A DNA stretch of 64,000 bases from assembly GCA_949775045.1 (NCBI GenBank), contig OX459109.1, positions 665,490 to 729,489 of the forward strand, written 5' to 3'. The first letter of the stretch is position 1, and every line of letters starts with the position of its first letter. Origin of the DNA: Metridium senile (lineage: Eukaryota > Cnidaria > Anthozoa > Actiniaria > Metridiidae). Both the position numbers and the translations under genes were made by a program. This document shows positions 13,461 through 24,938 of this stretch, piece by piece. Below the pieces are notes generated by a model. It was not told the origin of the DNA and searched no databases. It saw only the letters and a program-made list of their open reading frames with translations.

Positions 13461-15957
13461 ATTCATGCGACGGTTTGTCCGTCAGTGTGAAAACTATTAT
13501 CAAGAGTGAATAGTAATTGTATGTTAAAAAATAAACAATGGTTAACATTATGTTTTACATAAAACTAGACGCTCTATGAGCGTGAAGTCGGGCTAGTCAT
13601 AAAATCAACACAGGAGGCTAAACAATTCTACTTTGGGCTTCCTGTGTTGGTTCCCAAAGCATCATGGGGGACTATACGCGACATAAAAGATAGATACATA
13701 CATAGATTGACTAAAAGGTAAACCTAGAGTCGGGCCCTCTAGCCCGACTAATAAAAGTATCTAATTTAGTATATATAATTTTAATTTTCATCTGGATGAA
13801 AAAATGACAAACACAAAAAGGCCATGAATTAAATTGAGACCTTAATATTTTTTTTAGACTTAAGTGTCTCACAAAGTCATGTTGTGAAAAGGTTCTTAAA
13901 TATATCATTAAAAATAATAATAACAAAAATAATGTTTTTGGGGTACTTTTGTACATACGATGAGCACGAGTAAACTACAACAAATTTACAACAATAACAA
14001 TTTAATTAATAAGCAAACATATGGTGACTGTATTGTTTTGCTCTGTGCGATAATCTCTTTAAGTTCTTTCTCAAAAGATGAATATAATGTTTATAAACGT
14101 ATTTTTATAATAAAGCCTGCATAGCTAAAAGCCGAAAGCCCGGCTACACTGGCTATATGTTTTAACTCAACACAGCTCAAGTTTTCGATTTATAAGTAAA
14201 TAGCCGGCGTGAAAGACCAATAAATGAAAAAGCCGTCTGATAGTGTTGAATTCACAAATTTACTTAAGATGTGTCCGTCCTCTAAAATGAAAGGGGCCAT
14301 TGGCTATATCACTTGAAAGAGGTTGGAAATGATTATGTGATTTTGCACGCGTGAAATCAGTGGTCTGAAGCAAAACAGCAAATTGAATGTCTGCACGTGA
14401 AAATGAACATTGTTACGAAAAATAATCAGCTTTGTTACAAATGAAAAAGTTATTGAAACAATTCAGAAAGTTATTGTATTAATTCTATTTAGCGTTCACA
14501 GGAAAAAAGATAGTCAAAAGTAGTATGAGTTATTTAGTTTGTTGTCGGATCACGATCATACGTTCTACTTAACACGTGTGATCGATCGTTCGATTAGCAA
14601 TTAAATGGCTTCTTTGATTAAGAATACCATTTAAGTGCTTCATTATACACGCCTCGCGGAGAAAACTGCAGTTAAGGAAGCGCCAGTAATATACAATTTC
14701 CCTTGTTTAGAAACATAATTTTGGTTTATCTTTTTTTCAAGCACCTATACATCTCTACTTTTAAGTTTTGAAAACATAATTTTTATAACAATAATTTGTG
14801 CAAAATACATGTGGATATGATCTAATGGGCAGGCCTATCGTTGACTGTTATTATTTCCCTTCTCAGTTAGTTTAAATGGATAACACAATTTTGTCATGCG
14901 ATATGAGCAGAGATGATTAATAGTGATTATATCAGTTTCGTCGCCGTAAATTTGAACATACTCGGAATTTAGTGTTATCGCTGCGAATTTCTTGCGCGTA
15001 AATTTCCATCATATCGGCGAGGTTGCAGTGACAAAGCTGCGAAAAATTGCTATTTAAATTGCGCGATTAAATAGCTAGTGTAAACCGGTGCCTTGGGAAA
15101 AATCTGCATTTGTCAGCCCCCCTCATAAAGCGTGCGTCAATTGTGAGTGTCGAACATGCTTTAACGTGTTTTTATTGCTGCAATCTGCCTGTTTTAGTAA
15201 ACACTCTAATTAGTCATAAATACTGTTTATTTTGTTGTAGAATTTTTGAAAAAAAAATATATAAATATAATTTATATAGCAACAACGAAAAACTGTCTAC
15301 CATCATCTAGTATAAATTTCCCCAAACTAGCAGTAAATTTATTTGAATTGAAATCTCCCTACTTGAAGATAAAGTGTCTGTATGCGGGTTTCCTGTGTTG
15401 GGACACGGGCATCCCAATCACAAAATGCAATGTGAACTGTAAAGATGAAATGATAAAAATAGATATTTATTGGAAACTATCGAGTTAATTATGTAAAAAT
15501 CGAGATAGGTAGATAGATAGTTTATTGAACAGAAGTTTGGCAGCTGAATTACACCAATGTTTACATAAATAATCTAAGATTAAAATTTACTGTGATGGAG
15601 CTTGATCTGCCATCACACGTTGCCTTGACAACACTCTAAAATACTATTCAAACAATGATTTCAAATATTTAACTTACACCTAAGTTAGAAAAGTACTAAA
15701 CCAATACAGAATGTGGATCTCTTCATTATTTTCACAACTAAAAGGATCATCTTTCTAAAGTAACACGTATTATTTGTCTTCATAATGAGCCTTAGATTTA
15801 TGATATTAATATAATTTTTTTTTCATTCATCTAAAATTTAATTCAGTGAATTATATATACGATAAAACTATTGCACGCGATATCTATATTTATCTTAAAT
15901 GATATGTTAATTTTGCTATTTGTTAAAATCGATTTAAATAAACAGTTTGGCCCTGAA
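13461..15957. other. Intergenic region, no gene recognised
   Basis: AT-rich sequence with two copies of the dispersed GGGCTTCCTGTGTTG-like motif (13635 and 15385). Open frames are short and lack splice or homology support. Confidence 0.4.
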
Positions 15958-16182
15958 GGCCCGGGAAACGGCTTCAACATTTGCTTCAACATCCGTTCGA
16001 TTTTGTTGAATGGCAATGTTGAAGCAGTTTGTCCGGGCCTTTAAACTCTTTCAACATCAATTCAATATCGATTTAATACTGCGTTTCAACAATGTTGAAA
16101 GGGGTGGCAAACGGTTTCAGCATTGCCATTGAACAAAATCGAAAGGATGTTGAAGCAAATGTTGAAGCCGTTTGCCCGGGCC
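15958..16182. mobile_element. Palindromic MITE with GGCCCGGG ends
   Basis: GGCCCGGGAAACGGCTTCAA with CATTTGCTTCAACATCC on the left mirrors GGATGTTGAAGCAAATGTTG with AAGCCGTTTGCCCGGGCC on the right. The interior repeats the word GTTGAA/TTCAAC many times. About 225 bases, no coding region. Confidence 0.88.
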
Positions 16183-16207
16183 TTAAGGCTGTTAAGGGAT
16201 CGGTCTG

Positions 16208-16312
16208 TATGACATACAGTTTGAAGTGCACTTGACTAAACATATTGACAGCTTGAAGTGCACTTGACTAAACATATTGACAGTTTGAAGTGCACTTGAC
16301 TAAACATATTGA
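16208..16312 (+). repeat. Three tandem copies of a ~32-bp unit upstream of the secreted gene
   Basis: The unit contains TTGAAGTGCACTTGACTAAA followed by CATATTGACAG and is repeated three times almost without change. Each copy holds the palindrome AAGTGCACTT. The array ends about 110 bases before the TATA box, so it could be a repeated factor-binding site or a young minisatellite. Confidence 0.8.
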
Positions 16313-16424
16313 TCTTGATAATTGATTTGATGCAGCTTTGTTCAAACTCACGAAAAATCGTGAACTTTTACACGGAAAAACTGCCTTTGCGTCAAAGCAA
16401 AACAGGTTAACATGCGCACCCTAC

Positions 16425-16431
16425 TATATAA
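16425..16431 (+). promoter_or_regulatory. TATA box upstream of the two-module secreted gene
   Basis: TATATAA lies about 190 bases before the chosen ATG, in a compact upstream region. Transcription would be expected to start roughly 30 bases downstream, leaving a 5' leader of about 165 bases. No other core element is claimed. Confidence 0.5.
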
Positions 16432-16623
16432 GGAAGGCTAGTAACCTGAAGAGATTCATACTAGCAGTAACTCATTGCAGTATACATGATTATTGACGTT
16501 ACCTCGGTCTACGATCGATAATCATTGTCAGCATACGAACGTTTGTATCCAGTCCCAAAACAGTTGCGGCAAGATAACGATTTATAAAAGACATACAGCA
16601 AAGCCACTACTTTGAGCATAAAC

Positions 16624-18308
16624 ATGAAGAGTGCCTTTCTTTTACTTCTCTGCATCCAGGCCCTGTTTACCGATGCTGATAACGTTCTGTCAGTAACTAA
16701 CTATGGTTCATTGCAAATATCAATGGTTCAACATGGAGAGCTGTACGCTACTAATAGAGGCGGTTATAGATTTGAGGACGTTCCGCCTCGTTATCATGGT
16801 ATGACACACGTACGAGGTTTGAACGATAAACATGGCCCTATATCATTTCATGTCAATGTCGCCGTTAAGGTAAGAATGATCACGATGATGATTTAGACGG
16901 TGGCGATGATGATGGTAGTAATGAAGCTGATGGTGGTAGTAGTGATGATGATGGTGATGGTAATCCGCATAATGGGGGTGATGATGGTGATGGTAATCCG
17001 CATGATGGGGGTGATGATGGTGATGGTAATAATGAAGGTGATGATGGTAGTAGTGATGATGATGGTGATGGTAATCATGATGGGGGTGATGATGGTGATG
17101 GTAATTATGACGGTGATGATAGTAGTAGTGGTGATGATGGTGATGGTAATTATGATGGTGATGATAGTAGTTAATGATGATGAATGGAATGGCGATGAGC
17201 TAGCCAGTACTGTCGATGATGTTGAAGTTGATCAGTGTTGGCGAAAATGAAAATGATTACTAATTGGGCCTAAGCAAATCCTTCAGAGGGAACTAGCCAA
17301 TCAGCGCGAAGTGAACATGCACAACTTGTTAGCGTCACCCCGTGGGGGAAATATTCTGTCAGTTCGAACATTATTGCATTGTTTATCCCTTGTAATTCTG
17401 AAGTTTAATTCCAGAAACTTCAATTTTAAACATTACTCCGTTTTAAGGGAAAAGTTATTTCGCAAAATGGAGCTTTGGATTGCAGCCTGTTTACTTTTTG
17501 CGCGCCGGTCCCCGCATTGTAGATAGGCACGGGCTCAATGCTAACAAGTTTTGTGGTTTGCCGTGCAGGCTCGGTTACAAAAGAATTACTTATAGTTACA
17601 TTTACAGTTTCATGTGTCTTCATTTAGATACAATTCTAATATAATCTATCGACATTCTAGGTGTATCTTGCAATAGATTCTCGCTATCATTACATCCATG
17701 GCTCTAGCTTTCGTCATACCGGTGATCAAGTCATGCTGGGGGGAACACATGCCCGTACGCCATTCTACATCTACGAAAGCGTTGGAACACACAGCCCGGG
17801 ATTGGTCCAAGTTGTGTTCCCGCAGTCACGCATGACCGCAATATTTTTGCGGGACGCCCGCAAGGTACGACCCGAGGCAGATCTCTCAGTGCGCATGGTC
17901 AGTCCCGCGGGATGGGAGATTAGTATGGTACGAGACGGAGAAAAGTTCAGCACTGATAGACCGTGCTTTGCGATGAACAATATACCCCCAAGGTTCTACG
18001 GGATGACACATCTCCGGGGTGTGAATTACAAACCTACTACGATAACTTTCAGCACTAACGTACCGTTGAAAGTTTTCGTTGCCATAGATTCAAGGTACCC
18101 AAACCCTCTCGACCATAATTTGTACAAGAAGACTGGGGAGAAGATAATTCACGGTGGGTGTCACCCCCCGGTTAAATTTCCGATATATGAGCGGTGGGTG
18201 AAATCCCCTGGTCGAGTTTCAATCAATTTGAGTGCAAGTCGAATGATGGGAGTGTTTGTAGCTCCGCTTATCAGCGACAACACTTTTAAGTCGGGTGTGT
18301 ATTCTTAG
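16624..18308 (+). CDS. Secreted protein with two tandem ~125-residue modules, function unknown
   Basis: Exons 16624-16869 and 17661-18308 join in phase 0 (donor gtaaga, acceptor tctag) to 297 residues. The N-terminus (MKSAFLLLLCIQALFTDA) is a clear signal peptide. Two homologous modules follow, about 21-146 and 156-284. Each has, in order, a W/L-I-S-M-V strand, a PPR-Y/F-xGMTHxRG block, a VxxAIDSRY block, a TGxxxxxGG block, an aromatic 'F-x-IYE' strand and a 'SPG-x-V…SRM' end. Module 2 alone has Cys184 and Cys249, which could pair. The intron cuts module 1 just before its AIDSR block; the equivalent point in module 2 is uninterrupted, so module duplication and intron gain or loss are separable. 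The AIDSR…TG…IY pattern recalls beta-sandwich accessory modules of secreted glycosidases, but I do not assign a family. No transmembrane segment follows, so secretion is inferred. The intron carries a GATGGT-type microsatellite. Confidence 0.8.
16888..17175 (+). repeat. GATGGTGAT-type imperfect trinucleotide array in an intron
   Basis: Imperfect GAT/GGT/AAT triplets fill the first third of the secreted-gene intron, starting 20 bases after the donor. The long open frames across it are an effect of the triplet period, not genes. Confidence 0.9.
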
Positions 18309-18540
18309 ATTGTGGGATACAGCCATTCTCATCAATGTTGTCCAAAAACATAGTAGGTTAAATGTCATTATTATCGATATTAGGAATAGTCCAAATGTCT
18401 GTTAATGATATTGTCTGGAAAATATTAGTGCAAATAGACCGACTGCCAATTGACTTGCGGAACTGATTTTTTGAAAGTTTTAGTGCTATAAATATAATTC
18501 TAGAGGAGATATTTGAAATCAAAATTACAGAGATTTGTAT

Positions 18541-18618
18541 CATTCTCTTACCCAGACACTTCTCAGCTTTCTAACGAAAAATCAAAGTGAAGCTGAGAAG
18601 GGTCTGGGTAAGAGAATG
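18541..18618. repeat. Inverted repeat downstream of the secreted gene
   Basis: CATTCTCTTACCCAGAC with TTCTCAGCTT is mirrored by AAGCTGAGAAG with GTCTGGGTAAGAGAATG over a short loop. It lies 230 bases after the stop codon and would form a stable hairpin if transcribed. Confidence 0.85.
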
Positions 18619-19490
18619 AGATTTGTATGTGTTCAGTAAACTGTTTCCTTGTTAACCTCGTTGTGGTGGTTTTCACTGCATGCACAAGTTTTAAATTCCC
18701 ATAACTTCTCAAGAATTTAATATTTTTGTCTCAAACTCTTTACCTTTACCTCTTTACCTTGATGTCAATTAAAATGTGAATTTTTTTTTTAAATATAATA
18801 ATGAAATGGCGTTAATATTGGCAATCGGTCTATGAGGATGGCTGAATAGGGCAAAAACAATATTAAACTTAATTAAATATTAAAAGTAATTCAATCTATA
18901 TCATTGCTGTTTTGTACCTCGCATTTGTAACAACACATTTTTGAAAAGCGGATGTATACATTGTAATTTTAGACTGAAATCGTAAACAATATTAAACCAT
19001 GTATTCAAATATCTGTGTTTATTCTTGCATATTATTAGTTTTAAAAGTTCCCTAAATCTAGGAAGGAAAACTACACGCTTTTAATTTAATAAACAACTTT
19101 CTACACTCTTTCTATTTTAAAATAGATTTCCTTGCTTGATTGTAATGAAAAACACCTGACACACATCTTTACCATATCGCACTAGAGTTGACACCAAGAA
19201 GGGATAAGTGGTGGGGATGGGGGTAGGGTTGTGCTAATGGATCCCGTCGGGGGGAGGAGTGGATAAGAATGATAAGTATGACGTGTAGACTGATAAAATG
19301 ATGCAGTTATCAATTGTAGTTTTATAGAGAAGGCTGATCGACAACCATAACAAACTATTTGTTAAAGTATGCTAATAAACTGCATATGCATCAAAAACAC
19401 AATTACTGTTCAGAAGTTGCAATGATTTCGTCTAATATAAGCAACAATTAACCTCTTGCTTTTGACTTGAATAATATTTGTCATCAATTA
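18619..19490. other. Intergenic region, no gene recognised
   Basis: AT-rich, with one G-rich patch near 19200-19260. Nothing further is supported. Confidence 0.4.
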
Positions 19491-19494
19491 AACT

Positions 19495-19735
19495 ATTGTG
19501 CCTAAATGTACGCCCACAATATCTCAACAATAACCTCCATGTTCTCGTCAATAATGTGGAGTTTAAAGACCTTGCTTATTCGTGTTTAGAAGAGAACACC
19601 CATAATATCTTAAAAATAACTTCTATGTTCTTGACGAAAATGCAGATTGTAAGGATCTTGATTATCTTTATTTAGAAGAGTACGCCCATAATTCCTTTCC
19701 ATCTTGTAATTACCGTTTTCCTTGGAGAAAGTTGT
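19495..19735 (+). repeat. Diverged copies related to the 66-bp intronic repeat
   Basis: Three blocks share ACGCCCATAATTCCTTTCCATC-like and GAAGAGTACGCCC-like words with the array in IDH2 intron 6 and with ShKT introns. Strong divergence suggests an old array. Confidence 0.45.
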
Positions 19736-19969
19736 TTATAACAGGTGTGATCACATTACTATTCAAAAGAACTATTTTGATAAGATATTAACCTCGTCTA
19801 GGGATTGGATTAAAGATCGAGACACAGGTCTGGTCCACACTGATCCGGATATTTTGAAATCCGCCACTTTTTCATTGAGAGGATAAAGAAAAAAAACGCA
19901 CCCACGCGTACGCGTACCGAACTTGAGTAGCGGCATGACATCGTATTTATGATAGACCAGTACCTGGAG

Positions 19970-20630
19970 TGAACGATAACTAGCGGTTAAACTAGTGTGG
20001 ACTGCGTCAATGTTTGTAAGAAAACAATTGGAGTAAAAATGTACGATAACTAGCAGTTAAACTAGTGTGTACTGCGTCAATGTTTCTTTGAAAACATTGG
20101 AGTAAAATGTGCGATAACTAGCGGTTAAATTAGCGAAGACCGCGTCGATGCTTCTAAGAAAACAATTGCAGTAGAAATGTACGATAACTAGCGGTTAAAC
20201 TAGTGTGGACTGCGTCGGTGTTTCTAAGAAAACAATTGGAGTAAAAATGTACGATAACTAGCAGTTAAACTAGTGTGTACTGCGTCAATGTTTCTTTGAA
20301 AACATTGGAGTAAAATGTGCGATAACTAGCGGTTAAATTAGCGAAGACCGCGTCGATGCTTCTAAGAAAACAATTGCAGTAGAAATGTACGATAACTAGC
20401 GGTTAAACTAGTGTGGACTGCGTCGGTGTTTCTAAGAAAACAATTGGAGTAAAAATGTACGATAACTAGCGGTTAAACTAGTGTGGACTGCGTCGGTGTT
20501 TCTAAGAAAACAATTGGAGTAAAAATGTACAATAACTAGCGGTTAAACTAGTGTGGAGTGCGTCGGTGTCTCTAAGAAAACAATTGAAGTAGAAATGTAC
20601 GATATTTAGCGGTTAAACTAGTGAGTGCAT
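19970..20630 (+). repeat. ~70-bp tandem satellite, about 9 copies
   Basis: Unit: GATAACTAGCGGTTAAACTA, GTGTGGACTGCGTCGGTG and TTTCTAAGAAAACAATTGG, then AGTAAAAATGTAC. Copies alternate between two subtypes, so part of the array grew as a higher-order pair or triplet. The same unit forms the array at 47624-47945. Confidence 0.9.
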
Positions 20631-20854
20631 GCTGTTGTTAGAAAGACAATATATTGTCATTGCCGTTCATGTTGTTTTTCGCTTTAGCTTGAGCCGTCTC
20701 CACAGGAATAGACGGCTTTAGTTTAAAGAAACAAGTAAAAAAAACTTGTTAAAGTTTGAAAAAAGCAACGTGTGGGGGATATAAAAGGTCTCCGGATACC
20801 GGTGGAATCGGCAAGGATTTGAGTACTTTGCCGACAAAAGCTAGTGGCTGTAAT

Positions 20855-21235
20855 TGTAAGGATTGCGCTAACTATATCTTTTTGTTTAATTGTCTAGTTT
20901 GTAGGCCTTCTATCCTAAAGTTTGGAACATTTGTTATTCTAAAGATTGCTATGACTATCTTATTGTTTGATTGTCTTCTTTTGTAGGCCATCAAATAGAT
21001 TTTGAAACATTTCAGTAATTCGAAGGATTGCTATGACTTTCTTATTGTTTAACTGTCTAGTTTGTTGGCCATCAAATAGATTTTGAAACATTTGTAATCA
21101 GTCGAAGGATTGATATGACTATCTTTTTGCTGTTTAATTGTTTACTTTATATCCTTTAGAGTTTGAAACATTTGTCCTCCAAGGTAGGTTTTCTATCCTA
21201 GAGTTAGCTTAGAGTTTGAAACATTTTAAGTATTT
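20855..21235 (+). repeat. Diverged ~85-bp tandem repeat
   Basis: The words TTTGTAGGCCATCAAATAG, TTTTGAAACATTT and GGATTGCTATGACTATCTT recur four times with drift. No coding function is supported. Confidence 0.65.
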
Positions 21236-21592
21236 TTTTGAAACCGTTGCTTTGTTACTCATTCAATTGTATCGTCTTAAACGAAAAAAAATAACTTTAT
21301 TAGTATTATTATAATCATTGTTTATATTATCATCACTATAATTATAATTATAATTACAATTACCATCGTTATTTTTATTAATCTAATTCTGCTAAATGCT
21401 AAATGTTTCACAGGGCGGCGCATGAAATACTCAATTTATTTCGCGAAATTTTGGAAGTCATTAGACTATTACACTCTACTAAATACACTTTGTTTCATGA
21501 GCTTATATAAAATCTGAAGTATTAGAATACAAAAAACTTGAACTTTTTATGTGTTATTAAACTATACTGCAATCTGACAATTACGTAATAAT

Positions 21593-21704
21593 CAGATTAT
21601 AGAGTTATTTTCGTTGACCTATGAAACAAAGTGTACTAATTTAAGTGCACTTAAATTAGTACACTTTGTTTCATAGGTTTACGAAAATAACTCTATAATC
21701 TGAC
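21593..21704. repeat. 112-bp near-perfect palindrome
   Basis: Symmetric about the GTGCAC at 21646-21651. Each arm includes TCAGATTATAGAGTTATTTT and CCTATGAAACAAAGTGTAC, with only two mismatches and no spacer. Diverged single copies of the arm follow at 21705-21840, and a relative lies at about 40590-40650 in IDH2 intron 2. Confidence 0.92.
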
Positions 21705-22440
21705 TATTACACTCTAGTTAGTACACTTTGTTTTATAGGTTTACGAAAATCACTCTAATCTGATTATAACACTCTAATAAGTACATTTTGCTTTATATAG
21801 GTTTAGAAAACCACTCCAGTCTGACTATAAAACCTTAATAAATAGTTAGTTTTACAAGCCTGGTTATGAAAACCACTAATTTAAGCGACGTTGCCAAGAA
21901 TTAGTTAAGGCCCGTTGTCTTCTCTGTTTGGGATGCTGACAGGCTGCGCTTGAACAAATCTGCGCGCTTTGTGAGTTATTTTGTACACTATAAATATAAA
22001 CTATTTATATCCATGAAATTGTTAAGCATTTATTTAGTTCTAATATATATTTTCGTAAATGTTAATACTTTTATATTAGTTTGCGTTTAGCTGCCAATTT
22101 CATAGTCATAGTCATATTCATAATCATATTTCATAATCAATTGCCAGCCTGCGTTGTTCACGTACCAAATGTTTATACATTCAAAGAACAGGCATCATTG
22201 GTTATCACTACTAGAGACATTTAGACAGTCTTGGATACTGTTATTAAATAATATTATTACAATGAGCGCTTGTTCTGGGATTAGCCGTAATGCTATTATA
22301 AACACGAAATAAACTGAAACTGAAAAACTGAAACTGACGTTCTCGTTTCATGGAACTGAACATTTCAAATGTTGTATTGTCAGGTTCGAATATGACACAC
22401 AAAACACAGTATTATATCATTAGGATGATTATTCATATAA

Positions 22441-22750
22441 TTATTTATAATAATCAATAATTACTACCATAATTATTACTATTATCATTATCAACATAAT
22501 CATAATTATCGTTATCTTCAATATTATTATCAACATTATCATAATTATCGTTATCTGCAATATTATTATCAACATAATCATAATTATCGTTATCTTCAAT
22601 ATTATTATCAACATTATCATAATTTTATATTTAATTATCGTTATTATCATTATTAGCATCACAATTATTATCATTATCATTATTTTATTTATCATTATCG
22701 TCATAATAACCATTCTCAGCATCATAATCATTATCAACATTATCATTATT
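22441..22750. repeat. AT-rich ATTATC/ATT array with a ~60-bp higher-order unit
   Basis: Imperfect ATTATCATT triplets, with TCTTCAATATTATTATCAAC recurring at roughly 60-base steps. Confidence 0.8.
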
Positions 22751-22763
22751 AGATATCTAAAAA

Positions 22764-22872
22764 GAAACTAGCGAGTAAACTAGTATAGGCTGCGTCGGTG
22801 TTTGATATAAACGATAGGTAATGACTTAACTTTACTGACGTTTCGAGCTTTAGCCCTTCGTCGGAGTAAAAA
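22764..22872 (-). repeat. Dispersed repeat with hammerhead-like end, best-preserved copy
   Basis: Plus-strand ends are GAAACTAGCGAGTAAACTAG and GCCCTTCGTCGGAGTAAAA. Minus-strand bases 22870-22831 read as TTTACT, CCGACGA, A, GGGC-TAAA-GCTC, GAAA, CGTC, AGTAAA: a perfect 6-bp outer stem, a 4-bp inner stem, and hammerhead-like core boxes. Related copies lie at 27622, 32663, 34190, 49934 and 59833. Confidence 0.75.
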
Positions 22873-23099
22873 TTATTTGAAATCTATTATCATCATTATC
22901 ACCCATGGTATTTATAACTATTATCATAACTACAACCATCATCGCTACCGTTATTATTATAACTTTCATTATCATTATAATTATCATTGTTATATTTCTC
23001 ATCAAGCAACCCTAGTCTTTCCACGTATAACCTTGGGATTGATGACACCCGGGTCACCGCAGCGGCGATCGCCATCCACCATAACGGTATTTCGCTAAA

Positions 23100-24938
23100 C
23101 CTAAACACACAGGTATAGTCAGGCATTTGTTGAGACGGAGTTTTGTCCAAATAAAGATAATCATATAAATTGATATACACATGGCATTCAAATAGTCACC
23201 GTAGGGTAGCACCACAGCCTGGAGGGCATGTGACCTTACAATACACGGCTCAATGAAGTTAAAACAGTTTCGCCGACACAGATATAAAAAGAGCCGGCCC
23301 AGATCTAACAATAATGATATAGCAACTGTTTGTAATTGAACATGTCTACAACGGGTAGTAGTCGTCGAGAGTGTGTTGCTAAGATAGACTGCCAGTGTTT
23401 TCAATACTGTGTTACGCACTAATGCTATATATCTACAAGCATAATGATTTCAAGTAATTATTCTAACAACTGGAGTATCTAGAATCCCTGCTGAGGCTCA
23501 AAGCCCATAAAATCAAAACTTTAATCAGTGAAAGAAGAGTTGAAATGTTAACTGTTTTTGTAAGACAATGGGTAGAAAAGTCCGTTAAGTTACTTATCGC
23601 ACTGGTGAGGAGCGATTCTTATGTTAATAGTCTGATAATGGGCCTCGTTCAAAAGCAATGTGATAATTAGGTATAAACACACTGCCCCATCGTGAAAAAG
23701 GTACAAAAGCTCGGCCAATCCCTACGCAATTTGTTCATTGTTTCCCACAAGCTGTAACCATTGAAATACAAGCTCACTAAGCCAATGAAACAAAAGCCTA
23801 CTGCCCTAAAAATCTCGCTTAAGCTTTACAATCATTTTAATTGCGCTAAACAGGAAGGAGCTAGAGAAAGACAGGGATGGATTCCTTATCCATAACTATG
23901 GTGATTCATAGCTTGATGTCGTTGACACACACTAGGGTGTCAGCACATACTACATACACTGATCTATTATACAAATCACTCTACCGTTGATGGCTTGACA
24001 AAAGAACATGTTATTCAAGTGAATAGCTTTCTATCTCAAGAAATGATTCAATTCACTAATCAACAGAACAGATCGTAATCTCAACCTTGTTGATACAATA
24101 AAGACTACTAAAAGTATCAGGGTTAAATATTGATAAGCGCGAAAAAGGGGTGAATAAGGTGTAGCCAAGCAAATCATAGACACAACCCGTGGACCTGCTG
24201 TCACCTTTAAGCACACGGCTTACTAAATGTAGAGCCATTCGTCATACAAGTCATCAACGTCTTCTCATATAGCCTTAACTCCTCAAGTATTTGACTAGTT
24301 TTATGATAGTCTATATTAGAAGGACATTGTTAGTTCCCAGGGGTGCGCTGTTTGACGTCGAGTGCTGCTAGTGATTCAGATTGTTCTTTAAGTCGATATT
24401 TTTCCACTACGGACAGCTGCATGGAATGACATAACAAAACAAATAGAGAAATAGTTGAGAAGAACAAAGCCAGATCGTCGTCATAATCGAGTTATTGTTC
24501 GCTGGGTCGGCCGCGGTGTTAATAAATGCACTACACAATACATGTTATTATTAGTCGACTAGCTGACAGTCACCGTTTTTTTCTCCAACTCATAAGTACA
24601 AGGTATCTCTAGTGGCTAGTGGCTTAATCTCGGCAGTGCACTCGCTCCTCAGACACTCTTCATCTACTTTGATTTGTGACCAAAGACTTGTTCAAGACAG
24701 CCTTCTATCCAATTAACGCCAAGTCAAGTCAAAGGGTTTTGTCCACGAAAGTGCAAGAGGGTAAGCATTATTAATAATTCCTTTAGTTGATAGCGAGAAA
24801 AGCGCGCGTTACAAAGAGTGAGGTCTTACACCTGTACTGGCTTTAGTTAATTACTACAGATACACATGCCCCTGCCCTAACCCCTTCACTTATCGCTTAG
24901 CTTCCAGGGTAAGAATACGCTCAATCACATCAGCTGAT
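23100..24938. other. Upstream region of the forkhead gene, no other gene recognised
   Basis: Short open frames overlap on both strands without homology or splice support. The forkhead promoter must lie at its right end; no TATA box was chosen. Confidence 0.4.
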
